DNA from: Pegea sp. RAD2-039
Taxonomy: Eukaryota > Chordata > Thaliacea > Salpida > Salpidae
Length of the DNA stretch: 64,000 nucleotides
Assembly: GCA_034620365.1 (NCBI GenBank)
Contig: JAQGEQ010000083.1
Span: forward strand, 248,001 to 312,000
Direction of reading: 5' to 3'
Shown here: piece after piece, positions 27,914 to 39,400 of the stretch
Layout of the letters: each line of letters begins with the position of its first letter
Numbering within the stretch: position 1 is the first letter of the stretch
Translations under genes and position numbers: made by a program
The notes under the pieces: generated by a model
The model's input: only the letters and a program-made list of their open reading frames with translations
What the model was told of the DNA's origin: nothing
Database searches by the model: none

Positions 27914-29801
27914 CCAGCTCTGACAGTGGAGATGACGCTGTAGTAGGAAATGTTAACAAAGTGGTCATTTCTCCTCCTGGCTTCAATGGAAAGCCCAAAA
28001 AAGGACATTTGATATTTGATGCTTGCTTTGAAAGCGGTAATTCACAATTTCCATCGACATCTTCATCAAAATAATGTCATTTTTCTTGCTAGGTAACCTT
28101 GGAAGGGTTGATTACATAACAGCACAAGAATATGACCTCTTTGTTCGCCCAGATACATGTAATCCACGTTTTCGTGTTTGGTTTTTTTTCACTGTCGAAA
28201 ATGTTCGATCTGATCAGGTAGGGTACTCTCACTAAGTACTTCTTTCTTTTTACCTTTTTATTACAGAGAGTCATTTTTAACATCGTCAACTTCAGCAAAA
28301 CGAAGAGTTTGTTCCGGGAGGGGATGTCGCCTGTTGTCAAAAGCACCAGTCGTCCAAAATGGTCGTTTTTTTTCTTTTTTTAACATACAACTGAAGTCCA
28401 CCATCCAGGCAGAGAATCCCTTCAAAGTCGGTGTACTACTACCGATGTCCTGATCATCGTAGGAACTACGTCATGTCTTTCGCGTTTTGCTTCGATTGCG
28501 CTGATGACGACGAAAAATATTCTTTCGCCTACTCTTTTCCTTACACTTACTCTCGTTTGCAATCGTATCTGGATCGAGTCCAGAGAAGAAATTTGGACTT
28601 CTTCAAACGCGACTTGCTCACTACAACTGTGGTAGACGCGCGTTCCGTCCTCATTACTGAACTCTAGTGGCCTATTTGTTACAGCAACAGCGTCGTCTTG
28701 AGCTTCTCACCATCACAGCACCAAAAAACTTTGACCAATCAAAACAGAGAGTCGTATTTCTCACTGCACGTGTTCACCCCGGGGAATCCCCATCCTCTCA
28801 CATCATGCAAGGTTAGTGATGTGATTCAATCGCATCCACTAAAGTAAACCATCGCCCAGGCTTCCTCGACTTTCTCCTCAGCAATCATGTGACCGCGCGG
28901 TTGCTCCGCGATCATGTCACCTTCAAAGTAGTCCCGATGCTCAACCCTGATGGAGTGTATCTAGGCAACTACAGGTAAATCCCATCATCCATCTTTATCA
29001 CTGATTCTAGAGTCATCTCAGATGTTCGTTGATGGGCTTTGATTTGAATCGTCACTGGCAAGACCCATCACCATGGGCGCATCCAACTCTACATTCCACT
29101 AAACAGCATCTTCTTCATCTTCATTCTGATCCAGTCGGTTGCTCACTGTCCTTCTCGACTCATTAGTGACGTCACACTCGCAGAACACTGCAGTGGACTT
29201 CTACATAGATATGCACGCGCATTCAACCCTCAGTAATTGCTTCATGTATGGAAACACATATGATGACGAAGACCGCCTTCAACGCCAATCTATCTTCCCG
29301 AAATTGATGTGTAATCACGCAGATGACTTCAGCTTTGCAAATACCGCTTTTAATCGAGACGCTGTAAAAGCGGGTACCGGGCGAAGGTTGGTGCTCAGCT
29401 GTCAGTGCTCAATCAAAGCGTTTGATGACTTTTTATAGGTTTTTAGGTGGAATTTTAGACGATTCTTCATATTGTTACACATTAGAAGTGTCTTTCTACA
29501 ACTTTTTCAACTCTGCTTCAATATCGACATCTTATAGCGAAGAACTTTGTAATTTAGTTGTTTTAAATAATCATTTATCAAGTTTCTGTTGTTGATAGAT
29601 ATGAGAATTGGAAGAAATCTGTGTAAAACATTTTTTGATTATTATAAACTTTCAAATCGTCTATCAAATAAAACTTCGGCTGAAAACAGGTCATCTATTC
29701 TTTTAAAATGAGAATTTGAAAGTTTAACTTTTTTGACTTATATCTTTAGGGACAAAAGACACAAAATATCATCTGATCTCAATGCAAAAGGTGATTTTTG
29801 A
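27914..29801 (+). CDS. AGBL4: Cytosolic carboxypeptidase 6 (tubulin deglutamylase), first exon missing
   Basis: M14D zinc carboxypeptidase that removes glutamates from polyglutamylated tubulin and other proteins in the cytosol. Exons seen: 27914-28036, 28093-28217, 28267-28361, 28409-28631, 28685-28811, 28860-28974, 29022-29133, 29184-29386, 29439-29548, 29599-29689, 29750-29801. Introns are 47-60 bp. About 458 residues follow the human CCP6 order: KKGHLIFDACFESGNLGRVDY, the N-terminal beta domain RVIFNIVNFSKTKS, the zinc ligands HPGE at 28775-28786, NPDGVYLGNYR, DLNRHW, the third zinc ligand in DMHAHS (29208-29225), KAGTGRRFLGG, and the catalytic Glu in YTLEVSFY near 29484. The first visible exon begins in mid-codon after an acceptor, so a short upstream start exon must exist. 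The 3' end is ambiguous: reading through 29689 would stop at 29711 instead. Confidence 0.93.
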
Positions 29802-30648
29802 ACCGATCAAAAAGATTCAAGAATCATTTCAAAAAGCTCTTCAGAGATACATTATAGAGATTTTTCTAATGAGAGCTGTAAGTGAGTACATTAATTACTT
29901 TGGTAAGTTTCAAGTGGTTAAAAGGCAGCTGTGCTTTGATAACTTTTTAGGTATTGTTCTTCTTAAGATGATTTTTCTACTTTTTTCTTTACGTTTCCAT
30001 TATCTTACACATTTGCATTCTTTGAATTTAGACTTTTTTAAAAACTTATTTTTGCATCTATTTATCATTTGATAGTATCGTTATTTATCTATCGCTTTTT
30101 CTAGTGGATTTATGGCCTATGACTTTTTAAATATACATGTAGATTAGAACTATAAATCTACTGAATAAGTTTTATTGATTGAAGTTGATATTTAAAAGTT
30201 GGCTTAACACATGACAATACTAAGCAGTAACTTTTTTTTCATTTTGTTGGTGTTTTTTTGAGAACGTCATTAAATAAATTGTTAACTCATTTCAATATGT
30301 ACTTGTGTTGAAACGAAAGAAGTATTAAACAAAGATATAGATCTCAAAAACAGTTTATGAAAAATAAAAAAAGTTAAATCTACAGATAATGTTAAAGTCT
30401 CATAAATTAGATAACATTTGATTAAAATCAGTTCTTGTTTATGATTTGAATTTTAATAAACTTTTAGGAGATAATTTTTATCATTTTAATTTACAAAACT
30501 ACAATCAGAATTAGAAATTTTTTTTATTCGAATAAGTATAGAAATGTTGAAATAAAATTTTATTATTGAAAAGATTTCACTTCTATCACCTAAAAATGTT
30601 TTTATGGATAGTTAAAGGTGAACAAAGTAATAAAATTTAATAAAAACA
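29802..30648. other. Spacer between convergent AGBL4 and MTG1 genes
   Basis: Holds the two opposed 3' ends. The plus-strand frame that continues to 30072 is Phe/Leu-rich low-complexity sequence and is not supported as coding. Confidence 0.45.
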
Positions 30649-32332
30649 TCACAAAAATGACCTCACTTCATCTTCATAAATATCATCTAGTATAATTTTG
30701 CCAAGTTTTCCCTTACGAAAAAACGAAATTAATTTAATTGCAACAGCTTCCTGGTCAACAGTAGGCTGTACTTTAGTCAAGCCATTAACTACGACTTTTC
30801 GATTGTATAAAATCTTATCTCTGGTTGCAACAAACTTGGTCAGTTCATCAATTGAATCAGTGGGGCATGGTAGCTTAAATTTGGACACATAACTAGAAAA
30901 TAAAGTGGTTGAAAAAGAGCTTTAAAAGCAATAGATTACTAACTTGTAGTTATTTTTCTTATTTAACGTAAACAGCAAATAATCAGCTAGCTGCATGGGT
31001 AGTATTGCCGACAGTGGTATGGTGTTACAGATAGCTAGCCTCATACCCGCATCTAAATCAGATATTTTTGCTTCTAATATTCCAGGTGTATCAATGAGAA
31101 AAGTAGTTGGGTTGTTACAAACCTGGAAGTAAGAAGATCATAAAATTTCACCCACAATTAGTTCAAACTGACTTTGATCTTAAAAGAAACTTGTTTAGTG
31201 CATCCTGGTTCACTTCCAATCACTACTCCGGTATTGATGTTTAAAAAGTGTTTTCTGGCGGCACTGATAAATGAAGATTTGCCTACATTAGGAACCCCAA
31301 CCACCATAATCTTGATATCAGGCTCCATAGAGCGATTATATCGAGCGTGGCTTTCGACAAGTTTGATGCAATGATGAATTACCTTGATAAGACACAAATC
31401 TAAAAGTTGTGATTAAAATATATTCTGAAAACCTTCTTTAAGGAGTTCACAGGTGCAAATTGTGGTTTGTTGGTACGATCTGGGCCAAAGTCTGAGAAGA
31501 AGACATGATCAACTCCTCTATTCGAGTACATCTGCTTGATTTTTCTCTGTACTTCATTGTTGGACTAAAATAAACATGATCTTAATGAGGTAGAAGATTT
31601 TGGTAACATGCAAAATTTTCTTACAGGTATCAAGTCCATTTTATTTAAAACTAGAACATTAGGCTTTAGTCCAGAAAATTCTTGTAAGACTGGATTTCTG
31701 CCAGAAAAAGGTATTCTTGCATCATGTATTTCAACTACACAATCCATTTTCATAACCATTTCTTTCATTTTAATTTGTCCTATACACTAAACAAATTACT
31801 TTTTGAATATTTAGTAATTAGTATAATAGTTATTAAAAAATTATTTATATTACATATTTTAATTATGCACAAGTTAAATTAGAAACTTGTATCATAGCTT
31901 TTTTTATAAACAAATTATTAAATAAAAATATTTAAGTATTTTAACCAAAAAATATTTGATGCTAATAAATAAACATTTATATGTTAAATTGTTTAAAAAA
32001 ATTTCAAAGAATACAAATGTAAAAGGAGTAATTTTAATATACAAAATTTTGATTCAAAATGTAAGATAAAAAATAATCAGTTTTTTAAGCCAACAAGTTT
32101 TGTAGTTACCTTTGGACATATGTTTCGGAAACCACCTTTTTACTTCAGGTGCAATTCCAAAATCAAAGCTTTTTCTCATGTTTAATGGATAACCTTCCTT
32201 GTTTAAAAACTTTTCATATCTAGTTATAAATTGTGAAGAGGGTGCAGTAGATATATAAGTTTTGTTGGTAGATATCAACAAATTTTTTAATAAATTCATT
32301 TTCACATTTATACTTTTATCTGAAAAAAACAT
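30649..32332 (-). CDS. MTG1: Mitochondrial ribosome-associated GTPase 1, 6 exons
   Basis: Circularly permuted GTPase of the MTG1/YlqF family, acting in mitochondria on large-subunit ribosome assembly. Exons in order: 32110-32332, 31625-31779, 31477-31564, 31173-31399, 30944-31122, 30649-30892, giving 371 residues. The order of G motifs is permuted, as the family requires: NKMD (G4, exon 2) comes before GVPNVGKSS (G1, exon 4), then GSEPGCT (switch I) and LIDTPGI (G3, exon 5). RWFPKHMSKG and EIHDARIPFSGRNP are family signatures. The N-terminus is longer than in human; MNLLKNLLISTNK, starting at an internal ATG twelve codons in, looks more like a mitochondrial presequence than the first 11 residues, so the start may be 32299. 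The donor after exon 3 is uncertain: C|GTACCA at 31477 restores frame and length, while donors nearer the acceptor break the frame. Confidence 0.9.
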
Positions 32333-34161
32333 TTTGGCTTTTTGAAAAAACTTGAAACCAAATTAAATACATGAAAACTTAAAGATTACTATAAAACTAC
32401 AAACCATAAAAATTACTTCTTCAATTACTATAAAAATCTAAATTAAAAAATTAAATCTTTCTTGAACTTTAATGTTGTATATGAATGTAAATGATGATAA
32501 AAAATTATTCAAAAAATAAAAAGGAAAAATCAGACTAATTTAACAATCATAAATTTACATAAATAGACAAAATATACTTTATTAGTTGCTGAAGATAATA
32601 TTAAAATAATCATTATTAATAAGTGATTACTTTAATAAAGACTCAATATTACTTTCTCTTATAAGCATAAGAGTAAATGAAAACCCTAAAAATAAAAATT
32701 AGTTTATAAGAAGGAATATATTTATTTTTAGTTTGTTATAGAAAACAACAACTTTTAAGTAATGTACAAAATCAAAACTAGATAAGAACTATTGTAACTA
32801 AGCAAAATACAAATTAAAATTAATTTAAAAAATTTATTAAAATTTTACATTACACTTAAAAATGAAAGTTAATTCAAATTTTAAATGAAGAAAACTGCTC
32901 ATATAATTGTTATGCTGGTAGATTAAGCACATGAAAGCATCCAAAAAGATCCTCAAGTGCAATATGGCCCAAGTGTCATTATTTTGAAATCAACGTTATT
33001 AGTTTAAAGAAAATAGTGCCTTAAATACGTTGTTAAAATCCACTTAGGTTAGTGTTAGTTAATTTATAAAGTTTCTTTTTTACCTAGTGCTTTTTAGTTC
33101 TTTAAGTTTTATTATACGATGCTTCTTTGATAAAGCATGAACTAGGCTTTCTTAGCAACATAAGATATTCTAAATAATAGAAAATCTAGCTCAATGTTTC
33201 TAACACATTCTTAGTTAAACTATGCATTTCAATCGTATATTAGTTAAATTAGCAGTCTAGCGGCATAAAAGTAAACAAATGCTTGTATTATAAGGTGTCT
33301 TGAGTTTTCATTTGAGCCGAACAAATTTAATCGATTATCGTCCGGTAAGCTCAGTATTCTAATCTTCTGGCTCAACAGCTATCAGCCTACAAAACTTTTT
33401 TATAAATCAAGTCTCATTGTCTCGAAGCACTAACTTTAAAAGTAGTGTATATATTTCTAAAAAGTGAAAGTCCAGTTTATAGCCAACATATCTCCCAAAC
33501 AATTATTTCGGTAAAAGTATAGTTATAAATAGTTAGAACAAAAAACTGAGTTATCTTATAGGTTTTATTTTTTGTTAGAGCTTGCACCAAAAGATTTATT
33601 TTGTATTTTAAATTTAAATTCAGTTTTTGCAAAAATATGTAGCATGCAAGCTTTCTATTCAGGTTGATTAATCATAGAAACAAAATAATGTTATAGAGCA
33701 AAAGTAAATAAAATTCATAAAAAAACAAGTGACTGTGTCAAAGTTATGTTATACGTAGACAAATCTGTGATTTAATCATACATTAGTAAGTTTGTTTTTG
33801 AAACATATGAAGTTTTTTTTATTGTGCCTAAATATTAATATAATAATATTATTTAGGTATTTTTGTTAAACCTACCTTGTAAAACCAATGTCAGTAGAAT
33901 ATTGATTATAAAATAAAGTAATTAATAGAAATATTCATTATATTTAGCTATTGTTAATATTTTTTCGTTTTTAAGTGTATCATAAAAATTAATTTATGTA
34001 AATATAAACAAATTCTGAGTATTTACAATTATAGTTATAACAATTATAATATTTATGTTGATAGATCTATTTAGTCCAACTGATGTAAATAAAAATCTGA
34101 ATCTTGCTTATTAATAAAAACTTTGCAGCAATATATAATAAAAATAGGTTATGCTGAAAGC
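32333..34161. other. Non-coding spacer
   Basis: Divergent intergenic region between MTG1 (minus) and the membrane-protein gene (plus). Very AT-rich, with no gene, repeat or RNA I can support. Confidence 0.45.
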
Positions 34162-36485
34162 ATGATAGCAATAACTTTGTTTATTCTGTTGATCGGACTG
34201 AATTTAAAACTAGTTGAAGGTTTTTCAGGTAAGAACTATTGTTAGTCTAAATAGACAATAGAAGTTATAAATAGTAAAAATTTCGTTATATGAAGTATAA
34301 TAAAGATTAAATACTATAACCATACTTTAGAAAGGGTTTCAAATTTCAAGTTGTGTCTCAGTCTTCAAATTTAATTTTTTAAATGAAGTCTAGAAATTCC
34401 ACAATATTTGTGTAATATTTGTAAACGCAATAATTTTGAATAACTTTTTAGAAAGCCTATTCACTTTATTCTAATAGTAAATAGATTATTATAGAAATCA
34501 AAATACAAATCAAACCTTTTAACTCTTTTAATTAAATCAATTAAAGATGATTTTGATAACAGTGTTAATTCATACTTAAAAAGTTGAGTGATAATTTAAA
34601 CATTCATTTGTGTGAGTCAAATCCATTTCCGAAATACTTGACAAAAGTTTATTGTTATCATATCTTAAGTAGCAGCAAATGCAACATCTCACTTTACAGT
34701 TTGTTCTATATTCAACAAAGCGATGAGTCAATTTAAATAACAAAATGATGATGATAATTTCACTTTGATAGAAAACAAAATATGACAGAGGCAAATGTTG
34801 TAATTAGATCAGTTTTGTAAAAAAAGTTTAATTCACCAACAACTTTTTGTGTCGATTTTTGATTTCAATTTTTAGGGTCTTACATTTTATCAGCACACTA
34901 AACACAGACAAGTCTTTTGACTCTATCAAGCAAAATACGTGTTTCCGAGTTTACAAAGTAATTTCTGTAATTAAAGACTTGGTATTGTTGCTTTAGTAGC
35001 TTAACAGATTAAGATGGAGCAAAATAGTTTCTCTTAAAGTTTGTTGTAGTCTACACATGATTCAAAATATTAAAAAAAAAACACTTTTCAATGTAAAAGA
35101 ACAAATTAGTTGCTAGAAGGGAATTTTTCAAAACATTTTATCAAATTTACACTTGGCTAATTATTCAGAGTAAAAAATTTTAAACTTTTTCAGATAACCT
35201 TTTATTATCTCCTGAAAATATTGTCGAATTTGCAGCAAATACAGCAGTCACCAGTTACACCGTTGCTTATTATTCTAACTCATCATTAACAGGTATGGTT
35301 TTCGCATATTTTGTTTTTAAATGTAATTGTTTGTGTTTAAGTGTTGCGTCAAAAAACAGGATTAAAAATAAAGGAAGTTATACCAATATTTGGCTTGTAT
35401 GAAATACAGGTAATATACACAAGCTTACTTTATTCTAGAAAATGTTTTTTATATCTTTAGATCAAATCTGATAATGTAGAAAAATCACTTCAAATATTGA
35501 AAAAACTTCCTGGTTTTAAGCATTACCTGCGTTCAACTACTTCTGAAAAAAGGAACTACTTATCGCTACCTGGCGGTAAAATTTACTCCAACGTTTTGTA
35601 CATCTTAATAGGAGTACAAGCTGCTTTTATTGTTATCTTTTTGATAATATATCAGAAACAAAAACATGAGCTAGGTTTATTACTTCTTTTTTGCTTATTT
35701 TATTTCTTATTTTCTCGTTTAGTTTGATCATTTATTAAAAAAAAACACATTTAGTAGATTAATTTTCCCTTTCACATTTGTGACAGTTTTAGTTGTATAG
35801 CGATTGTTGTTTGTGATACTAATAAACTAAATAATGATATTAGGGAAAAAACCCTGACTGATAAGAATTATCGCTAATCCTTATATTTTATTTTATGACT
35901 TCAGTGTTAGGTTGATAATGTGTCTCTGCTGATGTTTTTATCCGAAATTATTTTAGTTTGTGTAGAGCAAAAATAAACTAACCGTTTGTCATTACAGTAA
36001 AATTAAACGACCAAAAAGAAGAAACAATAATAAAAAAACAAAAAATTGAAATTATAATTGAAGAAAACAATGGGATTTATGGTATTGATCAATCTAGAAA
36101 AATGTTTTCAATTTGTTTTTGAAGCATTAAAAACTTTTTTTATTTTACAGCTGAGACAAAAATTAATTGCATTTATGGTGAAAACGTGGTACAGGAGAAC
36201 GTAAAAGGTAAGCTTTTGAAACAGAATCCTTATATAAATATGCCATGATAGTTTCAGACATTCAAGTGAGAAATCTACTTAAAATTATATTTTGGTTTCA
36301 ATTTTTTTTTAGTTTTTGTGGATAATATACAAACTAGTGATAATTATGGATGTTGAAAATACAATTTAAACAATCCAAGCAGCACAGATTTACTGTCAAA
36401 AGTCATTATTTTATTATTTGTAGAAGCTTTAAAAAGTACGAACGTGTATGAAGATGTGAAAAACCCTATATATGGTAGAAATTGA
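34162..36485 (+). CDS. Unrecognised small type I membrane protein, convertase-pro-domain-like ectodomain and tyrosine-rich tail
   Basis: Seven exons join in frame to 216 residues: 34162-34228, 35194-35292, 35342-35409, 35461-35674, 35998-36081, 36151-36207, 36424-36485. Exon 1 encodes a signal peptide (about 1-22, MIAITLFILLIGLNL then polar residues). The ectodomain (about 23-122) has one N-glycosylation site (Asn51) and a stretch at about 43-103 that reads like the pro-domain of subtilisin/kexin convertases: SYTVAYY strand, LRQKTGL helix, FGLYEIQ strand, SLQILKKLPGFKHY helix and strand, then a basic KR pair at 108-109. One transmembrane helix spans about 123-142, followed by a QKQK stop-transfer. 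The tail (about 143-216) carries Tyr177, Tyr186 (IYGEN), Tyr205 (VYEDV, Src-SH2-like) and Tyr213 in NPIY (NPxY, PTB-like). Each of the last three exons ends close after its tyrosine motif. I know no named protein with this layout. The exon chain is well supported by phase; the pro-domain similarity is by eye. Confidence 0.7.
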
Positions 36486-39400
36486 ACCAAATATTCAAAG
36501 TAAGTTTTCCAGCTCTCTGTCAAATTACTAAATAACAACCAGCCTTTCTTTCTTTTTTAACAAACTTTGCAAAAGCTTATTTACACATTTTACAGAAAGG
36601 TTTAATATGAAAATCTAGTATGGCTCTATTATCATATAATTCTATTGTTCATTACACTTTTAATCAATCATTTTAACACAGTTATCAATTGTTTGAAGTC
36701 ATTCATTCTTACTTCAACATTTCTTTTGTTGAACGTTAAAGTTTTCATAATCAATTTTAAATGAACTTGTTATTATTCTAAAGAAGAAGAATTAAAATAA
36801 GCATTTCGAATAGGACATCAAAAGACTATGTACAATATATTTACAGCTGGTTTAACAAAATTATTAAAACGAAATTATTTGATATATATTTTAAAGAGGT
36901 AGTGAAAAGCATACACGTTATGTGTACACTTTTAAGACTTGGCAAATATTTTACTTCGATGGGAATTTATTAAAATTTTGAAGCCTTACAAAATTCTTTT
37001 GTGAAGTTTAAACTTGTATTAAATATTCAAAGTTTTGTTTACTAAGCGTTTCTTATATAATTTACTTCCGTCAACATTGGAACAAGCATTAAAGCTATAA
37101 GGAACATTAAGAAAAATGATTAAAGTAGAGCTATTTATTCATAATATTTGCTTGTTACTTCTTGACTTAATTTTTGTAAATAATATCAATTTGGCTTTAT
37201 CTTATTGCTTAACTAAATTTTTTAATAACATATCTCGCGTTTCCTTTAAATTTAAATTGCATTATTTACTTTTGAAGGCTGCTAAACAAACAAAATAAGA
37301 TTTTTAATCGCTTGCTTAGAATATCTTAATTTAGTAACATATTTCGACTTTCTCAGTTTTTCATAAAATGTTTTCGGAATTTGATATTTAAGATAAAATT
37401 GCTGATAAATTGTTTTGAAGTTAGTAGATTGGTGGCGAAAATTCAGGCACCCAACTATTTAAGAAACAATTTCTAGATTTTGATCAAATATATCTTTCAA
37501 GTTTTACCGAACTTTGCTGCTCTATATATATCTGCGCTGATGGTCTTGATTATAGACGAAGACAGCCACACAGACGCACCTGGGTGGGTTTTACACATAT
37601 TGGCCGAGTTAATCAAGCATGTGATTCCAAAATGAGCAAAAACTGTCATTCTATATTTATACTTAAGTCTTTCTGTCAATCATTTTTGAAGTATCGTATA
37701 TGCTATCTTCGATTTTATGGTTATCTATGGAATATCTTGCGACTTTCAAAACATTGCTACTAAAAAGAAATAACTGATAGTTCTTAGAAAAAAACTTAAA
37801 ACAATTCGTTCTTAAACATCATCTTGCAAAGTTTTTATATTAATTGATATTGATACAGTACTCACTTGTATGTATCTTGCGTGTTGTTGAGTAAAACAAT
37901 TTTATTTGTTTAGAAAAACAAAATTTTATCAGTCATAAAAACCGCTAAAGTGTATTTAGCAAGCCTGAAAGGCAATACCGCGATAAAATAAATTTAAAAT
38001 GAAGGTCATATGTAAGCAAAATATTTACGTTTAGTTTTCAAATTTATTTCTGAATGAATTTGTAGAACAAATTAAAGAAATTAATTAATATGAAATGAGT
38101 GGTGCGGAACTGTCATCTTAAGTTATAGTTGATACTATATTGTAAGCCAATCAAACTAAACTTTTACTTCAATTGACAAAACTTGAAACTGAGTAAAAGT
38201 TCTTCACATCTTCATCAATTAACTATAAAGCTAAGAAGTTTACATTGAAAAGAATCATCGACAACCAAGAATTTATTAGGAAGTCCAATTGAGAGTTTAG
38301 TACTTTTTTCACATTGAAGTTGTAAACTTTAGTAAAGACAGCTTGATCTACAATAAGAAGCTATAATCAATCATTTTATGTATACCTACTTACCAGCAGT
38401 CTATCTATAGCTTCAATAGAGTTTGGCTTCGTTGCTCAAATGTGATGAGAACATAAACGTGATTAACCGGAGACTTTTCAAACTGAATTTAAAACTAATT
38501 TAAATGCACTTATCAAAGATTTATTTGGCGTGTGAATGTTTGCCATTTGGTTTGAGTTTAAATACCCATAATATTTTACAGTACAAAAAATAAGTTTTTT
38601 AAAATAAGAATTCACAAAATGATCAAATTTTAAGTTACAATTAGGAATTTACTGTTAGTTTGGTGCAAAATGAGTCATCACTAAACACAATCTAAATTTG
38701 CGGAATAAAACTTTTTGGAGAGCTTATAATCTACAGCAAATACAATAGCTAATATATAACAAATGTTTTTTATTTTTCTACAACTTTACCATTTACATCT
38801 TAAGGATATTTTTTTGTCAAATTTTAGACTTGTCAGGGGAATATATTTGTGAACGTGAAAATTGATAGGTTTAGTTGCACTGTGATTTGTTTACTTCTAA
38901 TCAGCGAATATAAGAAGTTAGTGATGATGTGGAAATGGTGTGAACTGCTAAACTAATATTGCTTCATTTGATCAGCTGTATAACTCAATCATCAAATTAG
39001 TAACTTACTTCTTTCAATCTCACCGTTAAATTACAAATTTCAATTATAACATTTTTGCTTGAACAGTCAACGCTATGGGTACGATAGCGTGCTGCAGAAA
39101 TGGTACTTTTGGTTTTAATGGTTGCCGGGTATGAAAAATGATTCTGATTATGATAAATTTTTTATGGGGTCATTTTTAAAGTAAAAACACCTGTGACTAT
39201 TGTAAAAGCTTCTGATGTCCATTTGCTATATATAGTTTTAAACTTTTGATGTTGTATTTGCTTACATAAGAATTCAAGTTTTCATATAATCTTACACTGG
39301 TAACTTTAGTTAAAATTCGTTTTTGGTGCTCAATTTCTACATTACTGAAACTAGATAGTTTGAAATAATAGCAAATTACTGATGCATTAAGACACAACTG

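Noticed and set aside
29782-30072. 96-residue plus-strand frame after AGBL4
   Set aside because: Phe/Leu/Ile-rich low-complexity frame with no family features; it overlaps the alternative AGBL4 last exon in another frame.
31400-31432. 33-bp intron in MTG1 with donor AAG|GTTTTC
   Set aside because: Gives the wrong phase for the next exon and would be shorter than any other intron here; the donor at 31476 restores the frame and the family's length.
37497-37679. Minus-strand frame in a less AT-rich patch
   Set aside because: Isolated, 60 codons, no motif and no splice-compatible neighbours.
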